In this document: positions 1 to 6,032 of the stretch, piece after piece | Layout: each line of letters opens with the position of its first letter | Numbering within the stretch: the stretch's first letter is position 1 | Assembly: GCA_030837345.1 (NCBI GenBank) | Contig: JAUPKQ010000181.1 | Span: 1 to 36,960, forward strand | Reading direction: 5' to 3' | From: Actinomycetota bacterium | GTDB lineage: Bacteria; Actinomycetota; Actinomycetes; Actinomycetales; Kineosporiaceae | Length of the DNA: 36,960 bases | The notes under the pieces: model-generated | Told to the model about the DNA's origin: nothing | Databases searched by the model: none | Seen by the model: only the letters and a program-made list of their open reading frames with translations | Made by a program: the position numbers and the translations under genes

Positions 1-3
1 CCC

Positions 4-942
4 ATGACACCGCCATCTCAACCCATGAATGTGGGGGCCGCGAACTTCGGCTCCGGACCGCTCACCGTCTCCGGGACGGCGATCGGTCAGCAGACCGTCG
101 GTGGCCCCGGTTCTTCCGCACCCACCTCAGCGGCCGGCCCTCTTCACGGGACGGCGCGCCGGGTCGATGCGGTGGACGTCGGTGTGTTGACCGTCCTCGA
201 CGTCGAGAGCCAAGCCGTTCGATCCGTGCTCAGCGCCCAGCACGACTACCGGATTCACCGTCCCCTGGACGACGGGCCGCAGGTTCACGAGGCGGTCATC
301 GACGCGAACGGTCACCCGCTGCGGATCGCCGCCGCGCAGACCCTCGACCGAGGTCCACGTTCGGCGGCTCTCGCCCATCAAGCCCTGGTCCGCACCTGCG
401 CGCCTCGAGTCGTCCTGCTCGTCGGCATCGCCGGAGGGATCAACGACGCGGTGGGAATCGGGGATGTGGTGGTGGCGGACGAGGTGATCTACTACGACGC
501 CCGGAGGGTCGACGAGCAGGGCACCCTGCGCAGAGGGCAGAGCCACACCATCGCCGCGCCGCTCGGACACCGGCTCAACGAGTTCTTCGTGGACTCAGGA
601 AACACCTTGACGTGGCACGGCGCTCAGTTCCGCGTGCGTCGCGGCCCCATCGGCTCGGGCGACGCCGTCGTCACCGCTGAACACGCAAGCATCCGGCAGT
701 GGCTGCGCACCTTCAACGAGAAGGTGCTCGCGGTCGAGACGGAAGCCGCGGGCGTCGTCCAGGCGTTTCACGAGGCGAGGGGCCAGGACATCGCCCCCCA
801 CGGGTGGATCGTCGTCCGCGGCATCTCGGACACTGCGGACCGTCACAAGGGCCACAGCGACCACCGCCTCGCTTCCGAGCACGCGGCCGCGGTGATGCTC
901 CGGCTCCTCCCCCATCTGCGGTTCGCACCGCCTCCGGGGTGA
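4..942 (+). CDS. Nucleoside phosphorylase-fold (MTAN/PNP-like) nucleosidase with Gly/Ser-rich N-terminal motif
   Basis: The protein has 312 residues if it starts at base 4. An in-frame ATG at 25 is an alternative, and the gene may begin before the window. Residues about 55-305 are a PNP_UDP_1 (nucleoside phosphorylase/MTA-SAH nucleosidase) fold. The glycine-rich stretch LVGIAGGINDAVGIGDVVVAD forms the early core, VETEAAGV stands where MTAN has its Glu-rich ribose-binding motif, and RGISDTAD carries the catalytic Asp. The enzyme is therefore probably active, cleaving N-glycosidic bonds of nucleosides or nucleotides. Residues 8-35 (from MNVGAANFGS) are low-complexity and beta-prone, unlike metabolic MTANs. 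The stop overlaps the GTG of the next gene (GTGA), so the two are translationally coupled. In actinomycetes, stand-alone domains of this family often act as conflict-system effectors. That role is inferred here from context. Confidence 0.85.
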   Translation: MTPPSQPMNVGAANFGSGPLTVSGTAIGQQTVGGPGSSAPTSAAGPLHGTARRVDAVDVGVLTVLDVESQAVRSVLSAQHDYRIHRPLDDGPQVHEAVIDANGHPLRIAAAQTLDRGPRSAALAHQALVRTCAPRVVLLVGIAGGINDAVGIGDVVVADEVIYYDARRVDEQGTLRRGQSHTIAAPLGHRLNEFFVDSGNTLTWHGAQFRVRRGPIGSGDAVVTAEHASIRQWLRTFNEKVLAVETEAAGVVQAFHEARGQDIAPHGWIVVRGISDTADRHKGHSDHRLASEHAAAVMLRLLPHLRFAPPPG

Positions 943-1769
943 CCGACGTGAGGCGCGAAGTGATCGGTCAGGTCGAGGTGTATCTGACGGTCGTCGTCGC
1001 GGCCGTCACCGCGATCCTGGACATGCTCGACATCGTCAATCCCGAGATCGTGTCCGGTGCGACCCTGGCGGTGCTCGCCCTGCTGGCCTCCGGCCGGATC
1101 ATCTCCCACCAGCAGGGACGCCAGACACAGCACCTGTTGCAGGCGCTCAGCAAGGAGGTGCATCGTGCCACCACCGATCTGAGCGGCCCGGCGCCCCTCG
1201 ACGAGACACTCCGCCGCACCATCCCGGGAACCTGGCCCGGCGACCCGTCCAAGGTCCGTGACCTCGCACTCATCGGGGTGACCCTCTCCCGGACCGTGCG
1301 GACGGCGCTGCCAGACCTCGAACAATGCCTCGCTTCCGGTGGCACCGTCCGGGTCGCGATCATCGACCCACGCGGGAACGGCCCGCAGGAAGCCGCCAGC
1401 CGACACGGCGTCCCCGCGGAAGCAGCAGCCTTCGACCACCGCCTTCAAGCGACCATCAGACTGCTGCACTACCTGGCCCGGTCGACCGAAGCCGGGGAAC
1501 GACTGCAGGTGCGGTTCCTGCCGTTCGTCCCGACCGTGGCACTCACAGTCATCAACCTCGACACCCCGGACGCCGAAGTCCTCGTCGACGTCTACGCCCA
1601 CCGCCCCGAAGCGTGCGAACCCTCTTTCCACGTGAGTGCTCGTCATGACCCACAGTGGTTCGCCCACTTCCTCGCCGAGTACCACCGGATCTGGGAGGCA
1701 GGTCGCCCAGCAGCTCTTCCGACACGACCCCCGAGGTCACAGCCATGTACGGACCTCGCCGAGAAGTGA
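939..1769 (+). CDS. Two-TM membrane protein with phospholipase D-like C-terminal domain
   Basis: The protein has 276 residues and starts at GTG 939, overlapping the upstream stop by four bases. A second in-frame GTG at 948 is possible. Two hydrophobic helices (about residues 10-28 and 36-53) are followed by a polar linker and a soluble alpha/beta domain (about 95-265). The segments LALIGVTLSRTVRTALPDL, VRVAIIDPRG and LQVRFLPFVP, followed by VLVDVYAHR, resemble the PLD-like half-domains seen C-terminally in several actinobacterial signalling proteins. I see no HxKxxxxD catalytic motif, so it is more likely a ligand sensor or scaffold than a phospholipase. Coupling to the nucleosidase gene suggests a membrane partner or anchor for it. 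The family assignment is tentative. Confidence 0.75.
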   Translation: MTDVRREVIGQVEVYLTVVVAAVTAILDMLDIVNPEIVSGATLAVLALLASGRIISHQQGRQTQHLLQALSKEVHRATTDLSGPAPLDETLRRTIPGTWPGDPSKVRDLALIGVTLSRTVRTALPDLEQCLASGGTVRVAIIDPRGNGPQEAASRHGVPAEAAAFDHRLQATIRLLHYLARSTEAGERLQVRFLPFVPTVALTVINLDTPDAEVLVDVYAHRPEACEPSFHVSARHDPQWFAHFLAEYHRIWEAGRPAALPTRPPRSQPCTDLAEK

Positions 1770-1828
1770 CATCCGGCGTCTGCGTACCGCAACACCAGCA
1801 GTCCCCACACAAGGAGCGGATACGCCAT

Positions 1829-2533
1829 GTGACTATGCTCCCTGCCGTGATTCGTCGGCGCCCCGCAAACGTCCAGGTCGCCGTCGATCTGGTGATCCTC
1901 ACCGTGCGCGACGGCCACCTCGCAGTTCTCATCATCGATCGTGGGAACGAGCCGTACCTGGGCCGCTCCGCTCTTCCCGGTGGCTTCCTGCACGAAGGGG
2001 AAGACCTCCTCCACGCCGCCGAACGCGAACTCCACGAGGAGACCGGGTTACAGGGCCTCGCCTCGCATCTGGAGCAGGTCGGCACCTATTCGGCCGTCGA
2101 CCGTGACCCACGCGGACGGATCCTGTCGGTGGCCTACCTCGCCGTCGTCCCCAACCTGCCCTCACCGGTGGCCGGGACCGACGCCGTCGACGCCCGCTGG
2201 ACCGGCATCGACACCGGGCCTCTGGCCTTCGACCACAACGTCATCCTGTGCGATGCCGTCGAACGGGCCCGGACCCATCTGGAGAACACCCCACTGGCCG
2301 CCTCATTCTGCCAGGAGCCCTTCACCATCGGTGACTTGCGGTCGGTCTACGAGGCGGTCTGGGGAGTAGCCCTCGACCCGCGCAACTTCCATCGCAAGGT
2401 CACCGGCATGGACGGTTTCGTCGTCCCGACCGGAACCATGCGTCATCCCCCCACCGGACGGCCCGCGTCCCTCTACCGATGCGGTCCGGCCCGCACGCTG
2501 TACCCGCCCCTGCAGCGACCGCCGCGAGGCTGA
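1829..2533 (+). CDS. Nudix hydrolase fused to NrtR-type winged helix (putative ADP-ribose-responsive regulator)
   Basis: The start is GTG 1829, with AAGGAG at 1811-1816; ATG 1835 is an alternative. The protein has about 234 residues. The N-terminal Nudix domain contains an intact box in which GFLHEGE leads to RELHEETGL, matching GX5EX7REUXEEXGU. Hydrolysis of ADP-ribose or a related diphosphate is therefore possible. The C-terminal part (from about residue 165: FTIGDLRSVYEAV, then NFHRKV, GRPASLYR) matches the DNA-binding winged helix of NrtR-type regulators. Known NrtR proteins sense ADP-ribose and repress NAD biosynthesis or salvage genes. Here no NAD gene is adjacent, and the gene follows the nucleosidase/membrane pair after only 59 bases. 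A regulator or nucleotide-clearing partner for those two genes is the simplest reading. Confidence 0.85.
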   Translation: MTMLPAVIRRRPANVQVAVDLVILTVRDGHLAVLIIDRGNEPYLGRSALPGGFLHEGEDLLHAAERELHEETGLQGLASHLEQVGTYSAVDRDPRGRILSVAYLAVVPNLPSPVAGTDAVDARWTGIDTGPLAFDHNVILCDAVERARTHLENTPLAASFCQEPFTIGDLRSVYEAVWGVALDPRNFHRKVTGMDGFVVPTGTMRHPPTGRPASLYRCGPARTLYPPLQRPPRG

Positions 2534-3177
2534 GGGGCTGCCACTCCGGCCTGGATGATCACTTCTTCAGAGAGCGTTCAACCACTTCGCCGAACCCAAC
2601 GACTCGGTGAGAGCGGATATGGGTCGGCATCAGGGCCATTGTGCCAGTGTCAGCGGAGCGAACCCGGCGGACCGAGACCGAGGTTCAGCGTCGTCCTCAC
2701 GGCTACGAGACCCCACGGAACCGATCATCTGGACAAGTGATTCCGATCATGTTCAGCCTCGGCCGGGATACCATCGGAAAAAGACGAAGCAACCGTGATG
2801 ACCTCTCACCGTCTCCGCGCACCAGGCACCGTAACGATCAGGTCGACTCATCGCTCCGTGAAGAGACCCTCAACCCCAGTGATCGCCCTCGCTGTAAGAA
2901 ACGACATACCAGGACAAAAGGAACCGACCGACACCCCCGACAGGCCACAACACAGGGACCGAGGGCCAGCGAGGAGCGGCAGGAAGAGCATCACCGGGCG
3001 GAAGGGGGAGGCGAAGGGAAGGACGTCGCCGCGAGGCCTCGTGGTCGTGATCTCGACGGATACCGCACACGACGATCTGCTTGTTACTATCCGCGCTCCG
3101 GGTACCGTGCCAATGAGCTCCTGCCCGGGACGGCGTCGGGGGGCGGCGCCCGAGGAACTCGACACCGGGGGTATGGG
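2534..3177 (+). other. Gene-free stretch, 644 bases
   Basis: Open frames here translate to low-complexity Arg/Pro/Thr-rich sequence without family resemblance, and no convincing ribosome site leads into them. Base composition is less GC-rich than in the flanking genes. A purine-rich run lies around 2965-3030. I see no tRNA, riboswitch or insertion-sequence ends. The stretch may hold the promoter of the PH-domain gene downstream, but no clear -10/-35 pair could be assigned. Confidence 0.5.
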
Positions 3178-4029
3178 GTGGAGCGGGATGCCTACGAACT
3201 GTTGGACACCGTGAGGATGTGGCTCGTCCCTGAACTCGCAGACATGGGGATGTGTCTCCTCGGGGCCATCGCCATGAGATGGGTCGCCTTTCCCGTCGTC
3301 CGATGGATGTCGACGTGGGGGAAGCTACCCTTTCTCGCGGATCCAGCCGCATCCAGGAAGCACAGTTCGTCCGACCCTCTGCCGATGGTGTTCTATCCGC
3401 GCCTGCGCGGTCTCGCCCACTGGCTGGGCCTTCCTCTGGGCATCGCCTTCATCGCCGCCGCCGGGGTCGTCTACCTGCGGTCGGTCGGGCTTCCCGCCCC
3501 GGAGGCCGACATAGCCCTCGCCCTGCTGCTCGGCGTCCATGCCGGGTTGCCGCTACTGCTGTGGTCGCTGCTGACCGTCCATCGACGGCGTGTGGTCGTG
3601 GACGACGACGGCGTCATGGTGGTCAACGCCTTCAGCAGCTATCGCATCCCGTGGGACGACCTGCACGGCGTCGAACTGGTCAGAGACCGTCCCGTGCTGC
3701 GCCGGCAGGCGGGGGTGGACAACCTGGCCTTCCGGACCCCAGCCGGGTCGGTGATCGCGGACGTCCCGCGCGCCTGGTACGAACCGGGCAGGGAACGGCC
3801 GCTACTCGCCGCCGTGAAGACGATCGAGGCCGCCCGACCGCACAACGGACCCGCACCGCGGCCGGAGGATTCCGCCGGACGCCCCGGGCTACGCGTTCAC
3901 GGCGTGGACGCTCTGCTCCCCCATGGCTGCCCGGACTGGATCCTCGGCGGGGCCTTCCAACTGCTCATGGTCACGGCAGCGATGATGCTGGGAATCACCT
4001 TCCTAGTGGTGATGATCTACTCCCCCTAG
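3178..4029 (+). CDS. PH-domain-containing integral membrane protein
   Basis: The real coding part probably begins at GTG 3178, with GTG 3211 and ATG 3217 as alternatives and no strong ribosome site to decide. From 3178 the protein has 283 residues. It shows three hydrophobic segments (around MCLLGAIAMRWVAFPVV, WLGLPLGIAFIAAAGVVYL and IALALLLGVHAGLPLLLW) and a last one at the C-terminus (GAFQLLMVTAAMMLGITFLVV). Between them lies a small beta domain: RRRVVVDDDGVMVVNAFSSY, then IPWDDLHGVELVR. This is the pattern of bacterial PH-like (YdbT/bPH) membrane proteins common in actinomycetes. Function is unknown. It precedes a methyltransferase by 88 bases. Confidence 0.7.
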   Translation: MERDAYELLDTVRMWLVPELADMGMCLLGAIAMRWVAFPVVRWMSTWGKLPFLADPAASRKHSSSDPLPMVFYPRLRGLAHWLGLPLGIAFIAAAGVVYLRSVGLPAPEADIALALLLGVHAGLPLLLWSLLTVHRRRVVVDDDGVMVVNAFSSYRIPWDDLHGVELVRDRPVLRRQAGVDNLAFRTPAGSVIADVPRAWYEPGRERPLLAAVKTIEAARPHNGPAPRPEDSAGRPGLRVHGVDALLPHGCPDWILGGAFQLLMVTAAMMLGITFLVVMIYSP

Positions 4030-4117
4030 TTGACCGGTTCTTCGGGGCCTCGGAGTCGTGTGGACGACGCCGCGCCTCGCCCCACGGGCGCGGACCGAAC
4101 AGGGGAAGAATGTCCGC

Positions 4118-4810
4118 ATGGCGTTGAGACGGCTGGCGGGGACGGCGGGAGGAAGAATCTCGACGGCGATGGCGCGGCTGAACGCCCGTCACCCGTGGAG
4201 CCACAACGACCACTTCCACGGCTGGATCCTGGGCACCCTGCCGGAGCGGCGGCGGTCGGCCTTGGATGTCGGATGCGGCCGGGGTGAGCTCCTGGCGGCG
4301 CTCGCGCCCATCTTCGACCACGTGACCGGGACCGATCGCGACGAGGAGATGCGCGCCCAGGCGGCGGCGCGGTGCGCCGGACTCCCCCGGGTGGCGATCG
4401 ACGGCAGCGACCTGGCGGAGATGACGGGCCCGTTCGACCTCGTGACGATGATCGCCGTCCTGCACCACCTCGACGTTCCCGAGGCGCTGCGGGAGGTCCG
4501 GCGTCTGCTCGCACCGGGTGGGCGGTTCCTCGTGGTGGGGCTCGCCCCGCCACGGACCGCCAGGGATCACCTGTGGGACCTCGCGTCCGTCGTGAGCAAC
4601 CCGGTGATCGGCTACGTGAAGCACCCCTGGCCGGACCGGCGCGGGGTCCAGCCGCCGCCGTACCCCGTCGCCGAGCCGACACTGTCCTTCGACGAGCTCC
4701 GGCGCCACGTCGCCGCCGTGATGCCCGGCGCGGTGATGCGCCACCACCTCGGGTTCCGTCACACGATCGTCTGGACCGCGCCCGGGAGCACCGAACCGGT
4801 CAGCGGGTGA
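4118..4810 (+). CDS. Class I SAM-dependent methyltransferase
   Basis: ATG 4118 is supported by a GGGGAAG ribosome site at 4102-4108, giving 230 residues. The SAM-binding motif I is ALDVGCGRGELLAAL (about residues 48-62). An acidic motif II (GTDRDEEM) and a post-motif region with FDLVTMIAVLHHLD and LLAPGGRFLVVGL follow, as in Methyltransf_11/UbiE-like enzymes. The C-terminal region (VKHPWPDRRGVQPPPYPVAEPT) is typical of actinobacterial small-molecule methyltransferases annotated only as class I. The substrate cannot be told. The gene is monocistronic or follows the PH-domain gene. Confidence 0.88.
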   Translation: MALRRLAGTAGGRISTAMARLNARHPWSHNDHFHGWILGTLPERRRSALDVGCGRGELLAALAPIFDHVTGTDRDEEMRAQAAARCAGLPRVAIDGSDLAEMTGPFDLVTMIAVLHHLDVPEALREVRRLLAPGGRFLVVGLAPPRTARDHLWDLASVVSNPVIGYVKHPWPDRRGVQPPPYPVAEPTLSFDELRRHVAAVMPGAVMRHHLGFRHTIVWTAPGSTEPVSG

Positions 4811-4873
4811 GCTGAAACCGCCAGGCCTCCGGTCCGCGCTGGGAGCGACGGCGATCTCGTCGGAGAGGCTCAT
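4811..4873 (-). pseudogene. 5' stub of a lost gene with strong ribosome site
   Basis: On the minus strand an ATG at 4873 is preceded at ideal spacing by GAAGGAG (5-base gap) and, further upstream, by an AT-rich promoter-like stretch (4914-4945). The frame reads MSLSDEIAVAPSADRRPGG and then runs antisense into the methyltransferase 3' end, where it looks non-coding. The picture fits the start of a gene whose body was deleted or replaced. It could alternatively be a very short peptide or an antisense transcript start. Confidence 0.35.
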
Positions 4874-4913
4874 GGGTACTCCTTCAGGGATCGGTGAGGG
4901 GTCGGTCGGCCCC

Positions 4914-4945
4914 TATTTTATACATAGTTCACCGTGTTTAATCAC
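4914..4945. promoter_or_regulatory. AT-rich promoter-like segment
   Basis: A rare AT-rich patch (TATTTTATACATAG and onward to GTGTTTAATC) lies between the minus-strand stub at 4873 and the reductase at 5005. On the minus strand TATAAAAT resembles a -10 element. On the plus strand TATACA/TACATA could serve the reductase. No clean -35 was seen on either strand. Confidence 0.35.
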
Positions 4946-5004
4946 CTCAGACCCCACCCCCGTCTCGGGTCGCCCAATCGACCCATACAGGCGATCCTGA
5001 CGGC

Positions 5005-5460
5005 ATGCCTGATGACCACTATCTGCAACCCGGCTGGTTCACCCGTAAAGTGTTCAATCCCCTGATCGCGGCGTCGACCCGAGCCGGGCTGAGCATCTGG
5101 GGATCACGGATTCTCGGAGTGCGCGGTCGGGTCAGCGGAGAGACGCGTGAGACACCCGTCAATGTCCTCACCCTCGACGGCACCCGCTACCTCGTCGCAC
5201 CCCGAGGCGTGACGCAGTGGGTGCGGAACCTCCGTGCCGCCCGCGAGGGAGTGCTTCGTCTCGGCCGTCGTGAGGAATCCTTCCGGGCCGTCGAGATCGC
5301 CGACCCGGCCAAGGTGCCTCTCCTGCGGGCCTACCTTCGACGCTGGAAGCTGGAGGTCGGGGTCTTCTTCGACGGCGTCGGGCCCGACTCTGACGACGAG
5401 GAGATCCTGCGCATCGCCCCCAACCACCCGGTATTCAAGATCGAGCCCATTGCCCGGTAG
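5005..5460 (+). CDS. F420-dependent nitroreductase/quinone reductase family (Ddn-like) protein
   Basis: The protein has 151 residues, the usual length of the Ddn/FDOR-A (PF04075) family. It shows the family pattern in order: an N-terminal FNPLIAASTRAG helix, then GVRGRVSGETRETPVNVLTLDGTRYLVAPRG across a split beta-barrel, then WVRNLRAAREGVLRLGRREE, and a C-terminal NHPVFKIEP. Family members bind deazaflavin F420 and reduce quinones, nitro compounds or other hydrophobic electrophiles. The actual substrate is unknown. The start is an ATG without a strong ribosome site. The gene stands alone. Confidence 0.88.
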   Translation: MPDDHYLQPGWFTRKVFNPLIAASTRAGLSIWGSRILGVRGRVSGETRETPVNVLTLDGTRYLVAPRGVTQWVRNLRAAREGVLRLGRREESFRAVEIADPAKVPLLRAYLRRWKLEVGVFFDGVGPDSDDEEILRIAPNHPVFKIEPIAR

Positions 5461-5527
5461 GGATCCAATATAGTCCGGTGCTGGCCGTGTTAATTGCGGT
5501 GCTTCCACCCCGCGAAAAGGTTCCCTG

Positions 5528-5650
5528 ATGTGCAGCTACTGCGGCTGCCAGGCCATCACCGTCGCCGGCAGGTTCACCGCCGAGCACGAAGAGATCATCA
5601 ACGCGACCGGCAGGCTGCGCGAGGCCGTGCGGGACGGCGAACCCGCCTGA
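5528..5650 (+). pseudogene. Truncated hemerythrin-domain protein (N-terminal remnant)
   Basis: The reading frame opens with MCSYCGCQAITVAGRF and AEHEEIINATGRL. I recognise this as the usual start of actinobacterial hemerythrin-like proteins (CxYCGC motif, then the first iron-ligand His in AEH). After 40 residues a TGA at 5648-5650 stops it. The next codons still read QRVVERD, compatible with continued homology, before a second TGA. A full protein would be about 180 residues with several more His/Glu ligands. A CGA-to-TGA change followed by decay, near the MITE-like element at 5708, explains it. A stable 40-residue Cys-rich peptide is an alternative. Confidence 0.6.
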
Positions 5651-5707
5651 CAACGCGTCGTCGAACGCGACTGAGCCTGTCGTTGGCCGTCCACCGCAGG
5701 ACCGTCA

Positions 5708-5796
5708 AGTGCGTACAGAAGGCGCTGATCCGATGGAAGAAAAGTATCGAATAGCAGCACCAATCCTCCACGGGATCAACACTTTCTCTACGCACT
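5708..5796. mobile_element. MITE-like element, 89 bp, with imperfect terminal inverted repeats
   Basis: The left end (5708-5731, starting AGTGCGTACAGAAG) and right end (5773-5796, ending CTCTACGCACT) are inverted repeats with about 20 of 24 positions matching. TCA flanks the element on both sides (5705-5707 and 5797-5799), consistent with a 3-bp target duplication. It has no coding capacity. As RNA it would fold into a long hairpin, so a structured RNA or transcription-stop hairpin is the alternative. Only one copy was found in this window. Confidence 0.4.
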
Positions 5797-5855
5797 TCAG
5801 TGAGCCATTCTGCGTAACGAGCGGTGACTCTGAATGATCTTTCCGGCGCGTCACT

Positions 5856-5950
5856 GGGGAATTATTGTGTGCAATCACCATCGTGATAACGACAGTAATT
5901 GCACACAATAATTCCTTCCCGCCCGGATGGCAGGTCAGACATCTGATATC
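5856..5950. repeat. Long palindromic repeat, copy 1
   Basis: GGAATTATTGTGTGCAAT (5858-5875) and its exact reverse complement (5898-5915) form an 18-bp perfect stem. Weaker pairing continues into the 22-base centre. A tail with CCCGG, TGG, GGTCAG and CTG follows to about 5950. The same architecture recurs co-linearly at 9441-9535, exactly 3585 bases away, with the same orientation of the tail. The AT-rich stem is unusual in this genome. Both copies lie 3' of a minus-strand gene, here the GGDEF/EAL gene ending at 6033. Confidence 0.7.
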
Positions 5951-6032
5951 AGCATCTGCCTCGGCGTCAAGGACACCCTCTGGTGAGTGATCAAGGGACG
6001 CGACCCGTCGATGTCGGGGGGACCGGGGTGGT

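Larger units (their letters stand above)
5461..6032. other. Remnant- and repeat-rich intergenic stretch
   Basis: These 572 bases contain the hemerythrin remnant (5528-5650), a small element with terminal inverted repeats (5708-5796) and the first palindromic repeat copy (5856-5950). They are clearly more AT-rich than the flanking genes. No intact gene longer than the remnant was found on either strand. Confidence 0.6.

Noticed and set aside
1552-2085. Minus-strand frame opposite the Nudix gene
   Set aside because: Its composition is antisense-like, while the Nudix box and winged helix on the plus strand are intact.
2641-3177. N-terminal extension of the PH-domain protein back to base 2641
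   Set aside because: The extension is Arg/Thr/His-rich without family resemblance and has no ribosome site. Base composition there is intergenic in character.
5708-5915. CRISPR array or retron RNA
   Set aside because: There is no regular repeat-spacer pattern and no cas or reverse-transcriptase gene nearby. The two palindromes differ in sequence.
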